Part shown: positions 48,547 through 58,191 of the stretch, piece after piece
Layout: every line of letters starts with the position of its first letter
Position numbering within the stretch: position 1 is the first letter of the stretch
Assembly (NCBI GenBank): GCA_963844055.1
Contig: CAWJMN010000001.1
Location: 3,844,001 to 3,908,000 of the forward strand
Length of the DNA stretch: 64,000 nt
Source of the DNA: CAWJMN01 sp963844055
Lineage (GTDB): Bacteria; Planctomycetota; Planctomycetia; Pirellulales; Pirellulaceae
Direction of reading: 5' to 3'
Notes under the pieces: model-generated
Told to the model about the DNA's origin: nothing
Seen by the model: the letters and a program-made list of their open reading frames with translations, nothing else
Databases searched by the model: none
Position numbers and translations under genes: made by a program

Positions 48547-49290
48547 TTACGAGGCCGTCCCAATCCGCGGCGGAGTCGGAAATTCCAGCGTGAACTGCGT
48601 CCCTCGCCCCACTTCACTGTGCACGCCAATCCGGCCGCCATGCGCCTCAATGATCTTGCGGGCCGTCGGAAGCCCCAAGCCGCTGCCACCAGATTTGGTG
48701 GTATAGAAAGTGTCGAACATCTTGATGGCGGTCCGCTCATCCATCCCAATGCCGCTGTCGATCAGGTCCAGAGCAACGCCTGTCCGCGTGCCCCGTGTCC
48801 GAGCAATGAACTGCCCGCCGTTGGGCATCGCTTCCAGAGCGTTTTTAACCAGATTTACCAAGGCCGCCTGCAACATCTCGCTGCTGAGCAAAATGCTGGG
48901 CAAATCATGATCCAAGTAGCGAACAATCTCGATCCCTGCTTCGCGTGCCTGCGGAGCAAACAGGTCGAGCACCCGCTCTACCTGCTCATTGAGGCTACCG
49001 ATCCGTAGATCAAGGTTGCGCACCTTGCTAAACCGCAAAAAGTCGTTCAGCAAGTTCTCTAGCCGCGTGCATTGCCGGCTGACCATTTCAATCTTGGCCA
49101 GCGCCCGCCGTTCGCGAGGCGTCTCCGGAACGGCAAAGTCTTCCGCCAGCAGTTCCATGTTCATCCGAATGACCGACAGCGGATTTTTGATCTCGTGCGC
49201 AAGCGAACCGGCCAGCGAAGCCAGTTCATTGAACTGACGCCGCAGCTGTTCTAGCGACTCATCACCGGAGAGCAAAGATTCGTTCGTCAC
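48547..49290 (-). CDS. soluble histidine kinase
   Basis: A 247-residue NtrB-like kinase with no membrane segment and no recognisable sensor domain. The H box is GSLAHEIKNPLSVI (His near residue 32), the N box LVNLVKNALEAM, then DSGIGMDE and GSGLGLPTARKIIEAHGG. It presumably phosphorylates the sigma-54 regulator encoded next to it. The input signal must come through a protein partner or the short N-terminal helix. Confidence 0.92.
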   Translation of the reverse strand: MTNESLLSGDESLEQLRRQFNELASLAGSLAHEIKNPLSVIRMNMELLAEDFAVPETPRERRALAKIEMVSRQCTRLENLLNDFLRFSKVRNLDLRIGSLNEQVERVLDLFAPQAREAGIEIVRYLDHDLPSILLSSEMLQAALVNLVKNALEAMPNGGQFIARTRGTRTGVALDLIDSGIGMDERTAIKMFDTFYTTKSGGSGLGLPTARKIIEAHGGRIGVHSEVGRGTQFTLEFPTPPRIGTAS

Positions 49291-49381
49291 GGAACAACCA
49301 AGGGTTTATTGCTGGTGAAAAGGACCCGGCACGCCAACACAGTCTTCCCGTCGCAAGCCGAAAGGATCACTTCAGTTTAAC

Positions 49382-49427
49382 AAAAAACCCCGAAGAAGGA
49401 CGCCTTTGCCGCGAACCTTCTCCGGGG
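49382..49427 (-). terminator. intrinsic terminator of pnp
   Basis: On the minus strand CCCCGGAGAAGG pairs with CCTTCTTCGGGG with one mismatch (plus-strand arms 49416-49427 and 49388-49399), followed by six T (A382-A387). It lies about 60 bp after the pnp stop. Confidence 0.85.
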
Positions 49428-49483
49428 AATTCAAACTGTTGCAAATGATCGCACCAGGCCGCTAGGCCCAGAGCATCACAGGC

Positions 49484-51710
49484 TTAGCGACGATCACGTC
49501 CACCGCCACCGCGGCCGCCACGACCACCACGATCACCGCCGCGACCGCCACCACCATCCCGACGAGGACGGTCTTCGCTGGCCACGACAGGCTCACCGTG
49601 AGGAACGAGCTCGTCTGGAATGCCTAGCTCTTCGCAGGCCTTCCGGCGGCTTAGCTTGACGCGGTCATGCTCATCGACGTCGATGACCAGAACCTTCATC
49701 TCGTCACCTACGCGGCAGACTTCTGCTACGGAGCTGACAAAGCCGCCAGCCAATTCGCTGATGTGCACAAGACCATCGCGTCCTGGCAGGATTTCGACGA
49801 ATGCACCAAAGTCCTTGATGCTGGTGATGCGGCCTGTGTAGATCTTGCCGATCTGGACCGAAGCCGTCAAAGCTTCGATTTGTGCCAAGGCTGCTTCGGC
49901 CATGGAACGTTCCGAGCTGGCGATCGTCACTACACCGCTGTCTTCAACCTCCAGCACCGTGCCGGTCGACTCTTGGATGGCGCGAATCGTCTTGCCACCA
50001 GGACCGATAAGCAGACCAATCTTTTCAGGATCGATTTGCGTACGGATGAGGCGAGGAGCGTATGGCGAGATATCGTCCTTCGGACGTGGAATCGCCGTCA
50101 GCATCTTGCGCAAGATCTGGATACGTGCATCACGCGATTGTTCAAACGTGGCCTTGATAATGTCGGTCGAAATTCCTTCGACCTTCAAATCCAGTTGGAT
50201 ACCGGTGATACCGTTTTGCGTTCCCGCAATCTTGAAATCCATATCGCCGTAGTGATCTTCGTCACCGATGATATCGGTAAGCAGACACCACTTCGAATTC
50301 GACTCACGAACCAGGCCGACCGAGATACCAGCAACAGGGTTGCTGATCGGAACGCCTGCAGCCATCAGGCCCAGAACCGCACCGCAGACCGAGGCCATCG
50401 AAGAGGAGCCGTTCGACTCCATGATGTCCGAGATCACGCGGATCGTGTAGGGGAACTCTTCTGGCGAAGGAAGAACGGGCTTCACGCTACGTTCGGCCAA
50501 GGCACCGTGACCAATTTCACGACGACCTGGAGCACGAATCGGACGAGCTTCACCCACCGAGAACGGAGGGAAGTTGTAGTCCAGCATGAACTTCTTGCTG
50601 TATTCATCGATCAAGCCATCCACGCGTTGTTCATCGCGAGCCGTACCGAGCGTAACGGTAATCAGAGCTTGCGTCTCACCACGTTGGAACAAGGCACTGC
50701 CGTGAACGCGTGGCAACACATCGACATAGCAGTCGATTTGACGCAGCGTCTTGTTGTCGCGGCCATCGGGACGAGTTCCGCTTAGGATCAAGTCACGAAC
50801 CACGTTTTCAGTCAGATCATGCCAAGCGGTGTTAAACGCAGCGGCGCTAACGGCCCCTGGCGCAGCAGCGTCTGGAATGATTTCGGCTTGAGCCTTTACC
50901 TTGACCGCGCTAACGGCTTCGGCGCGAGCTTGCTTGCCGGTAACTGCCTTGGCAGCCTTCAGATCGCTGTAAAACAGCGACGTCAGCTTTTCTAGCACGC
51001 CGTCCGTAGCAGGAGCTTCGTAAGGCTTCTTCTCAATGCCCAGCTTCGACAGCAATTCGCGTTGCAGCGAGCAGATGTCACGGATGACATCGTGAGCAAA
51101 CAAGATCGCTTGGAACATGTCGGCTTCTGGCATTTCGCGGGCAAAGCCCTCGATCATGGCCACTTCCAACTCGCTGCCGGAAACGATCAGGTCCAAATCG
51201 CTTTGTTCCAAATCATCTTGGGTTGGGAAGGCCAGGAATTGGCCATTCACCCGTCCGACGCGTACCGAGGCGATGGGCCCACGGAACGGCAGGGTCGAAA
51301 TGAACAGTGCACAAGCGGCACCATTCATCGCAATCACGTCGGCATCATTTTGCTTGTCGCTGAGCCAGCACGATGTTCTGGCACTGAACTTCGTCACGAA
51401 ATCCCTTAGGAAATAGCGGACGAATCGGGCGATCGATCAAACGTGAAGTCAGCGTCTCCTTCATGGTCGGACGCGTTTCACGCTTCAAAAAGCCGCCGGG
51501 GAACTTTCCCGCAGCTGCCGAGCGTTCACGATAATCACACGTTAACGGAAAGAAATCGGTGCCTGGACGGCTTGGGCCTGTCGTCACCGCATTAATCACA
51601 ACCGTGTCGCCATACTGGGCTACCACAGCAGCCAAGGCTTGCTTGGCAATCAAACCTGTTTCAAACGACAGTACGCTGCCGCCAATCTTCTTTTCGACTT
51701 TAACTTTCAC
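49484..51710 (-). CDS. pnp: polyribonucleotide nucleotidyltransferase, one apparent frameshift
   Basis: PNPase of about 742 residues: two RNase PH-like domains (second with SALFQRGETQALITVTLG and EFPYTIRVISDIMESNGSSSMASVCG), a KH domain (IGLLIGPGGKTIRAIQ) and an S1 domain (IKDFGAFVEILPGRDGLVHISEL), ending in a Gly/Arg-rich tail (RGGDRGGRGGRGGGG). It degrades RNA 3' to 5' with phosphate. The frame changes near 51362, where QNIVLA is followed by SDKQNDADVIAMNGA one frame over (one extra base). GTG 51710 has AGG about eight bases upstream and fits better than TTG 51716. rpsO lies upstream, the common arrangement. Confidence 0.92.
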
Positions 51711-52212
51711 TTCCAATACCTATCCTTCGTTCTGTGTCCCAAAACAAAGGTGCAAGGCCAAGCATATGCCGGCCTTCAAAAGAGAGAGACTTCGAAAGGA
51801 CTCTAGCAATCCACTGCCAGACACACAGAACCCATCTGTCGATCCGAGCACCGAAGATTGCGGCCGAAGTCCCCTTCCATTGACGCTAGTTGGCATCAAC
51901 TTAGACTTCGACCATCGCCTGCCATCAAAAGCATTTAGCAGCGACAGGATGCCAGCCTTTCTCACCAAACCCATTGGCGATAGAAAGCCCGACGTCCCCG
52001 TTTACTTAACTTCCTTGTCCAGATGTGTGCCCAACAAAAGCAGCAATCTACGTTCACAAGAAACGCACGATGCATACCGGTGATTTCACCTTGGCAACAC
52101 ACCCAAAGGCACTGACGGCAGTTAGACCTGTCCTTAACATCCACCACAAAGCGTTGCCACGGGCCGGCAAATGCCAGCCCAAAAACAATTTCGCTTTGCG
52201 AGTACGAAAGTA
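51711..52212. other. rpsO-pnp intergenic region
   Basis: 502 bp on the transcribed minus strand between rpsO and pnp, longer than usual for this pair. Short frames here have no motif. A pnp promoter or RNase-processing hairpins are expected, but I could not assign any. Confidence 0.35.
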
Positions 52213-52482
52213 CTACTTGCGGATGCCCAACTTGCCAATGATTTCGACGTAAGCCTTCGCATTTACCTTGCGGAGGAAGTCCAAAAGCGTACGACGGCGG
52301 CTAACCATCGCCAGCAATCCACGACGGCTTGCATAATCCTTGTCGTGACTACGCATGTGTTCCGTCAAATGATTGATCCGGGCAGTCAAAATTGCAATTT
52401 GAACTTCCGGTGAACCCGAATCGCCCTCAGAGCGTTGGAATTCCTTGATCAACTCTTGCTTACGTTCATTGGTAATCGTCAT
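52213..52482 (-). CDS. rpsO: 30S ribosomal protein S15
   Basis: An 89-residue S15: TGSPEVQIA-like GSPEVQIAILTARINHLTEH, then the HSRRGLL-like DYASRRGLLAMVSRRRTLLDFL. It binds the central domain of 16S rRNA and organises the platform of the small subunit. The start is ATG 52482 (MTITNERKQELI); an in-frame upstream ATG at 52503 adds seven residues not typical of S15. Confidence 0.97.
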   Translation of the reverse strand: MTITNERKQELIKEFQRSEGDSGSPEVQIAILTARINHLTEHMRSHDKDYASRRGLLAMVSRRRTLLDFLRKVNAKAYVEIIGKLGIRK

Positions 52483-52817
52483 TGGCAAACTGAGTTCCCC
52501 CACGAGCCGAGCCGAAGCCCAGCATCGGGATACGAATCTCCCTTTCCTAATTTACACCTGGGACTTTTCCCTAAAACCTTAACTCGAAAAACGTTAGCCC
52601 AAAAGTTTACCAACCACGGCCCAGTTTGCAAGACCTTAACGTTCCTAGATGCACCCCACCTTAGTGGCAAGAGAAATCACAAACAAACCCCAGACCTCCC
52701 AACCCTCAAAATCCAAACGCAAAATCCTAGACAAACGCTGGCACAGCACCCCCTTTCAGGGTTTAATCAAGTTTTCGGCAACCGATTACCTTTTCGAATA
52801 TTTTAGGGCAGCCTTCT
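52483..52817. other. divergent intergenic region between rpsO and the GYF-domain gene
   Basis: 335 bp, AT-rich in part, with promoters expected on both strands. No gene or structured RNA recognised. Confidence 0.35.
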
Positions 52818-54497
52818 ATGGAATGGTTTCTAGGACATGATGGAAAGTCCCTGGGCCCGTTCTCCTCGGCAGAAATTGCGACCATGGTCCAGGAGGGGAA
52901 AGTCGTCGCCGACACGCCGATCCGTCACCATGCAGATCCTCGCTGGTTTACGGCTGCCCAAATCCCAGGCCTACTTCCGGCCACCCCTGCGCCCGCAGCA
53001 CCAGCCCAATCGCCCCTTCGCGTCGCCAAGCCCCTAGCCGCAACCTCGGCAGCACCACCTACCAAGGCTCCGCCGGTTCAAGCTCCGCCAGTTGCTGCAC
53101 CACCCATTGCTGCCCCGCCGATCATCGCCCAGGCCGCTCCGTCCGGCAATTCGCTGCCGTTCCAAATTCGGACGGATACTCCTTCCGCCTCGAAGACCGC
53201 TGGCCCCAAGACGGAAACCAAACAACCCGCCACCCCGCTAACCCACGAAGAATTGCGGCGTCTCAAAAAACAGCGGGGCCAGCGCAACCTCATGATCCTG
53301 GGGGGCACCGCGTTTACGATCGTGGTCGTCACCATTCTCGTTTTCGCCCTTCGCTCCCGTGGAACCAACACCCCAGTCGCAGACTCAACCCCGGCGCCAG
53401 AAACCGCAGCCCTCCCGGAAACCTCGCTTGCAGCCGCACCCGCTGCGGCACCTACGGAAAGTAATCCTACGCCTCCGCCGGAAACTGCCCCGCCTTCGGC
53501 AGCAACCAACGTTACCGCTAAAAAAGCCGTCTCCGCCGTTAACCCGGCAATCGCAGAACTGCGGCTAGTCCGTGACTGGATGGATATCACCAAAAGAGCG
53601 GTCAACTTCAATTCCGTCAGAATACAGGTTACTAAAGCTTGGATTGCTGGAGATTTATCCGGAACCCCGCTCCCAGCTCCAAAGCCTGCCAGCAAGTTCG
53701 AGGCACCGCCAGAAGAAAAGCCCGCCGCGTCCGGTGAAGAATCTCCACCGGACGACAGCTACATCTTCATGGAAATCCAGATGACGAATTCGAAACCGGA
53801 GTCCTTGAAAGTGACCTCCTGGAACCAAGCCAGCAAAACGCCTGGCATTTTAACTACCGAAGACCTTACGCCTTTGGCCCCCATTCCTGCCGATCAGTTA
53901 CCGTCGGGCTCCAACGAGCAAGAGCTGTCGCTTTTGCCCAAAACACCCTACATTCAAACCCTCGTATTTCGCGGCCCAGTGCTAAATGAAGGGCCGCTTC
54001 GCCTAGCACTCCCTCGCACGGCAATTCAGCCCAAATCTCAGGGCTATTTTTCCTTTGAAATTCCCACAAAGGTCTACAAGCCATCCCCAGACGAAGCTTT
54101 GGCCAACAAGAAGAGCCGCCAATCCAAGTTGAGTCCTGCTGAGGAGCTAACCGCACAGATCGAGGCATTTGGTGACCCGCCAGCCATGGAAGAAGAGAAG
54201 GCCGCTGCCAAACCGGCCGCCGGGAAAATGGCAAAGGAACCTGCTGGCGACGCGATGCCCACCGAAGAAATGATGGAAGAGGAAAACGCAACAAACCCAA
54301 CGACAAAGAAAGCGGATTCCAAAACATCGAAAACCAAAGCCGCCCCGGAAAAGCCCGCCAAAAAAGTGCTCACCAAAGAGGAAAAACTAGAAGCTGCCTT
54401 TGATAAAGCGGTGAAAAGCATCTCGCCAGACGGCACCGAACCGCCCCCTACTCCGCCGGCCAACAACAAGACCAAGTCCACGCGCAAGTCAAAATAG
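52818..54497 (+). CDS. GYF_2-domain single-pass membrane protein
   Basis: A 559-residue protein. Residues 1-55 form a GYF_2-type domain (MEWFLGHDGKSLGPFSSAEIATMVQEGKV), thought to bind proline-rich partners. A Pro/Ala-rich stretch and a basic segment (RRLKKQRGQRN) precede one membrane helix (about 155-175, MILGGTAFTIVVVTILVFAL). The extracytoplasmic part has a beta-rich domain (DYS to QGYFSFEIPTK, about residues 250-420) and a charged Lys/Glu/Ala tail. The function is unknown. The layout is common in planctomycetes. Confidence 0.75.
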   Translation: MEWFLGHDGKSLGPFSSAEIATMVQEGKVVADTPIRHHADPRWFTAAQIPGLLPATPAPAAPAQSPLRVAKPLAATSAAPPTKAPPVQAPPVAAPPIAAPPIIAQAAPSGNSLPFQIRTDTPSASKTAGPKTETKQPATPLTHEELRRLKKQRGQRNLMILGGTAFTIVVVTILVFALRSRGTNTPVADSTPAPETAALPETSLAAAPAAAPTESNPTPPPETAPPSAATNVTAKKAVSAVNPAIAELRLVRDWMDITKRAVNFNSVRIQVTKAWIAGDLSGTPLPAPKPASKFEAPPEEKPAASGEESPPDDSYIFMEIQMTNSKPESLKVTSWNQASKTPGILTTEDLTPLAPIPADQLPSGSNEQELSLLPKTPYIQTLVFRGPVLNEGPLRLALPRTAIQPKSQGYFSFEIPTKVYKPSPDEALANKKSRQSKLSPAEELTAQIEAFGDPPAMEEEKAAAKPAAGKMAKEPAGDAMPTEEMMEEENATNPTTKKADSKTSKTKAAPEKPAKKVLTKEEKLEAAFDKAVKSISPDGTEPPPTPPANNKTKSTRKSK

Positions 54498-54610
54498 CCT
54501 CTACCCTCGACACCTTGTGCCCTAGTCGCGAAACTATCCCTTAGGCAGTTTCACCCCGTTTTTCGCTGCCGTCCCCGCACATTTTTTGTGACTTGCGAAG
54601 GCGTGTTCGT

Positions 54611-55705
54611 TTGAAGGTTCTCATCACCGGCGCTGGCGGTTTTTTAGGGCAATACATTGCCGAGCGTCTTGTTGCGCGTGGTGACACCGTCCGCAGCTTC
54701 TCCCGCTCCCACTTGCCACAACTGGCTGCTTTAGGAATCGAACACCAGGCCGGGGATATACGCGACGCCGCAGCCGTCATGAACGCGTGTCAGGGCCAAG
54801 ATGCCGTCATCCACACCGCCGCCTTGGCCGGAATTGGCGGCTACTGGAAGGAATACTTCCAAATCAACACCCAAGGCTCGCTAAACATCCTGGCCGGCTG
54901 TCAAAAACATGCCATTCCTCGGCTAGTTTACTGCAGCAGCCCCAGCGTTACCTTCGCCGGCACCAGCCAGTCGGGCGTCAATGAATCGGTCCCCTACCCG
55001 GCAAAATGGCTCTGCCACTACCCCCACACCAAGGCCCTCGCCGAGCAGGCGATCTTAAGCGCTAACGGCAAGCACGGAGTAGCAACCTGTGCCCTCCGTC
55101 CGCACCTCCTGTGGGGCCCGCGTGACCAGCACCTCATCCCGCGATTAATCGTTCGCGCACGGGCTGGCCAACTTCGCCAAGTTGGCGATGGAACGAACTT
55201 GATCGATGCGACCTACGTAGAAAATGCAGCCCAGGCCCACATCGATGCACTCGACCGCCTCTCACTTACATCCCCTGCCGCAGGCAAGGCCTACTTCATC
55301 AGCCAGGGTGAGCCTGTGAACTGCTGGAATTGGATCAACGACTTGCTCGTTATGGCTGGCCTTCCGAAGGTAAAACGCCGCATTAGCTTTCGAGCAGCCT
55401 ATGCCGCGGGAGCCCTTTTGGAGGGAGCACACTGGCTCTTTCGAAATCCGGCCGAGCCGCGCATGACCCGGTTTCTAGCTTCCCAACTAGCAACCGACCA
55501 TTACTTCGACATCACCTCGGCTCGCCAAGACCTCGGCTACAGCCCCCAGATCACCATGGCAGACGGAATGCAGCGGCTGAGCTCAATCCTGGCAAAACGA
55601 ACACGCTTAGTCAGCTTCAATTTTCATCACAAACTCCTATTAATTCAACACTTACCGCACGCACCAACCACTCAGACCGCTCACGTTGGCGGCTTGTCAA
55701 AGTGA
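54611..55705 (+). CDS. oleD: NAD(P)-dependent reductase, OleD-like
   Basis: A 364-residue short-chain dehydrogenase of the extended epimerase type. It has the nucleotide motif KVLITGAGGFLGQYIAERL, the catalytic YPHTKALAE (YxxxK) and LVYCSSPSVTFAG. The run AALAGIGGYWKEYFQINTQGSLNIL resembles OleD, which reduces 2-alkyl-3-ketoacids in olefin synthesis and hands the product to OleC. I chose TTG 54611 because GAAGG lies nine bases upstream and homology starts at MKVLITGAG; TTG 54593 is the longer option. A ketosynthase and acyl carrier protein follow on the same strand. Confidence 0.82.
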   Translation: MKVLITGAGGFLGQYIAERLVARGDTVRSFSRSHLPQLAALGIEHQAGDIRDAAAVMNACQGQDAVIHTAALAGIGGYWKEYFQINTQGSLNILAGCQKHAIPRLVYCSSPSVTFAGTSQSGVNESVPYPAKWLCHYPHTKALAEQAILSANGKHGVATCALRPHLLWGPRDQHLIPRLIVRARAGQLRQVGDGTNLIDATYVENAAQAHIDALDRLSLTSPAAGKAYFISQGEPVNCWNWINDLLVMAGLPKVKRRISFRAAYAAGALLEGAHWLFRNPAEPRMTRFLASQLATDHYFDITSARQDLGYSPQITMADGMQRLSSILAKRTRLVSFNFHHKLLLIQHLPHAPTTQTAHVGGLSK

Positions 55706-55759
55706 CTCGCAGGCGGTAGTTTTCAGGGTTTATCCAAGAACTAAAAGAAGGCATCAGGG

Positions 55760-57034
55760 ATGTACCTTGCTGGGTCACACTCGCCAGAAAACTTGCCCGA
55801 TCACCTACGGGTTGTGATCACGGGCATCGGGCTTACTGCCCCCAATGGCAATAATCTGGCCGACTACCGACGCGCGCTCCTCAACGGCCAAAGCGGCGTC
55901 AGCAAGTACGAGATCCGTTACGTTGGCGAAACTCTTGCCGGCATCTGCAACTACGACGCCCTTCGTTACCAATCGAAAAAAGACATCCGTCGCGGCACGC
56001 GCGCGGGCAGCATCGGCATTTACTGCACGAATGAAGCCATCAAAGACGCTGGCCTCGACTGGGAAAACATCAACAAAGCCAACGTTGGTGTCTACATCGG
56101 CGTGACCGAACACGGCAACGTCGAGACCGAAAACGAAATCTACAACATCAAACAGTTTGACTACGATGTCAGCGTTTGGTCGCACCATCACAACCCACGG
56201 ACCGTTGCCAATAATCCAGCCGGCGAAGTATCGCTCAACCTCGGCATTACGGGCCCGCACTACACCATCGGCGCTGCTTGTGCGGCCGGCAACGCAGGGC
56301 TAATCCAAGGGGCCCAAATGCTGCGTCTTGGCGATTGCGATCTCGCCTTTGCCGGCGGCGTTTCCGAAAGCATCCACACGTTTGGCATCTTTGCCAGCTT
56401 TAAAAGCCAAGGTGCCCTCGCCACGCACGAAAATCCTGCTCTCGCTTCACGCCCCTTCGATAAAAACCGTAACGGCATCGTCGTTGCCGAAGGGGGCTGC
56501 GTTTATGTACTGGAACGGCTCAGCGACGCTTTAAGCCGCGGCGCAAAGATCTATGGCGAATTGGTCGGCTATGCGATCAATACCGACGCCACCGACTTTG
56601 TCCTTCCCAACCCTCAGCGGCAACAAGAATGCGTGGAATTGGCCCTTTTCCGCGCCGGACTTCGCGCCGATCAAATCGACATTGTCAGCACCCACGCCAC
56701 CGGTACCGGCCAAGGTGATACGCAAGAATGCTCCGCGCTTCGGCAAGCCTTTGCCAGTTCCAATCGCACATTCTTCAACAACACCAAGAGCTTCATCGGG
56801 CACGCGATGGGCGCAGCCGGTGCACTGGAACTTGCGGGCAACCTCCCCGCTTTTCAGGATGGGATTTGTCATGCAACAATCAATGTGACCGATCTTGATC
56901 CAGATTGTGCCCTTCCCAACCTGATCATTAACACGCCCCATCAAACCGAAGGCGTTGAGTACATCTTAAATAATTCGTTTGGAATGCTTGGAATCAATTC
57001 AGTGGCAATCATTAAGCGGTTCGTATCCGCCTAG
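55760..57034 (+). CDS. beta-ketoacyl-ACP synthase, FabF-like
   Basis: A 424-residue ketosynthase with the Cys-His-His triad: C174 in YTIGAACAAGNAG, HATGTGQGD near residue 315, and KSFIGHAMGAAGALEL near 350. It condenses acyl groups with malonyl-ACP. The N-terminal half (RYVGETLAGICNYDALRYQ) diverges from housekeeping FabF, and it stands next to its own carrier protein, so a dedicated pathway is likely. It is not OleA, which is a FabH/thiolase-type enzyme. The OleD-like gene is 54 bp upstream. Confidence 0.9.
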   Translation: MYLAGSHSPENLPDHLRVVITGIGLTAPNGNNLADYRRALLNGQSGVSKYEIRYVGETLAGICNYDALRYQSKKDIRRGTRAGSIGIYCTNEAIKDAGLDWENINKANVGVYIGVTEHGNVETENEIYNIKQFDYDVSVWSHHHNPRTVANNPAGEVSLNLGITGPHYTIGAACAAGNAGLIQGAQMLRLGDCDLAFAGGVSESIHTFGIFASFKSQGALATHENPALASRPFDKNRNGIVVAEGGCVYVLERLSDALSRGAKIYGELVGYAINTDATDFVLPNPQRQQECVELALFRAGLRADQIDIVSTHATGTGQGDTQECSALRQAFASSNRTFFNNTKSFIGHAMGAAGALELAGNLPAFQDGICHATINVTDLDPDCALPNLIINTPHQTEGVEYILNNSFGMLGINSVAIIKRFVSA

Positions 57035-57110
57035 GCTCGTCATGTCTGTCCCCAGTGGGATTCGATTCAACCATTTCTCTTAGCACTTGTTAGTTGGAGC
57101 TGCGGCTTAT

Positions 57111-57371
57111 ATGACCCCTGCCGAGATTCGTGACGAAATCCTCGATATCCTGTCTGACATCGCCCCCGATGAAGACCTTTCCTCGTTGGACGATGCCAAG
57201 GCATTTCGTGAACAGCTAGAGCTGGACAGCATGGACTTCCTCGACATCGTGATGGAATTGCGGAAGCGCTACCGCGTTCAAATTCCCGAAGACGAGTACA
57301 AGAACCTGGCCAGCATGACCAGCACGGTCACCTATCTCGAACCCAAAATGCGAGACATCCCGAAGAAATAG
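57111..57371 (+). CDS. acyl carrier protein
   Basis: An 86-residue carrier protein. The phosphopantetheine serine is S40 in LELDSMDFLDIVMEL, with the usual four-helix layout. I chose ATG 57111 (MTPAEIRDEILDIL), preceded by GGAG, over an upstream start at 57087. Together with the ketosynthase 76 bp upstream it looks like a dedicated pair rather than the housekeeping acpP-fabF. Confidence 0.9.
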   Translation: MTPAEIRDEILDILSDIAPDEDLSSLDDAKAFREQLELDSMDFLDIVMELRKRYRVQIPEDEYKNLASMTSTVTYLEPKMRDIPKK

Positions 57372-57376
57372 CCAGC

Positions 57377-57400
57377 CCCCTGAAGAGCTCAGGGGACTTT
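57377..57400 (+). terminator. probable terminator after the acyl carrier protein gene
   Basis: CCCCTGA (57377-57383) and TCAGGGG (57389-57395) form a perfect 7-bp stem with a 5-base loop just after the stop. The T-rich part is short (ACTTTG), so strength is uncertain. Confidence 0.55.
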
Positions 57401-57585
57401 GCCTCGCGTAGGGGTCGTGCGGTGGCTCGCGTGGCCCAAAAAATGGAAATCTGCCTTTATTTTTAAAAGTTTTCGCCTCAGGGACTTTCCACGGCGAAAT
57501 GCAGGGAATAGATATACGGGGTCGCGTCGTTGCTTACACAGTTGTGAGGACGCTGCTGCTCTCTTTTTTTAAACGCGAGGATTCC

Positions 57586-57798
57586 ATGAAGAAGTTCGTA
57601 TTGGCAAGTCTGATTGTTGGCATGGGTGTCATGAGCTTGGGCTGCGGCGAAAAGACCGATCCAAAGGCCGGCCAATATCATCCAGAAGCTGCTGACCCAT
57701 CCAAGGCCGCCATGCCAGTGCTCGGCGCTCCAGGTGGCGCTGCCCCTGCTGGTGGTGCTGCTCCTGCTGGCGGCGCTGCCGCTCCTGCAGGTTCGTAA
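57586..57798 (+). CDS. small lipoprotein with Ala/Gly/Pro repeats
   Basis: A 70-residue protein: signal peptide MKKFVLASLIVGMGVMSLGC ending in a lipobox cysteine, then a short acidic stretch and a tail of PAGGA repeats (AAPAGGAAPAGGAAAPAGS). ATG 57586 has GAGG seven bases upstream. It is probably a small outer-membrane or periplasmic lipoprotein of unknown role, expressed alone ahead of the pseudopilin array. Confidence 0.8.
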   Translation: MKKFVLASLIVGMGVMSLGCGEKTDPKAGQYHPEAADPSKAAMPVLGAPGGAAPAGGAAPAGGAAAPAGS

Positions 57799-57881
57799 TC
57801 AACTACATGTTAAAGTAAAAAGACTACGGAAGATTTTCTCGGCCTTTTACGGTCGGAAAGTACTTTCTCGGAGTTCAATAA

Positions 57882-57913
57882 GGATGGGATGCTCAGGCAT
57901 CTCATCCTTTTTT
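57882..57913 (+). terminator. intrinsic terminator of the small lipoprotein gene
   Basis: GGATGGGATGC (57882-57892) pairs with GCATCTCATCC (57897-57907) with one wobble, followed by six T. Confidence 0.85.
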
Positions 57914-58191
57914 GTTGCTGCATTGATCGCAGCCCCTAAGCCCCGGGCCGGACAGTTAGACGGTCTTTTGCCATCTCCCACCCGGTACTACCGGCTTTAC
58001 TACTCCCAAATGCCCGTTTCAGGCTGGCGTTTGCAGCCCACTCTTACATTCCAGTAATTAATCCAATCGTAAGCTCTGTTCAGAAGTAGACTTACGGTGA
58101 TCCAAGTCTCGAAAGGATGCTTCCCGTTCTTGGGAGGCAAACTGATATTTCTCATCTATCTTTCTTTTTCACCGCACGGAGACAGCCAAGT
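57914..58191. promoter_or_regulatory. upstream region of DUF1559 copy 1
   Basis: About 280 bp between the lipoprotein terminator and the first pseudopilin gene. The promoter is presumably here. A GGAG lies eleven bases before the ATG. I could not pick a confident -35/-10 pair. Confidence 0.35.

Noticed and set aside
51720..51974. Minus-strand 84-codon ORF between rpsO and pnp
   Set aside because: Poor composition, no motif, no ribosome site; more likely untranslated leader of pnp.
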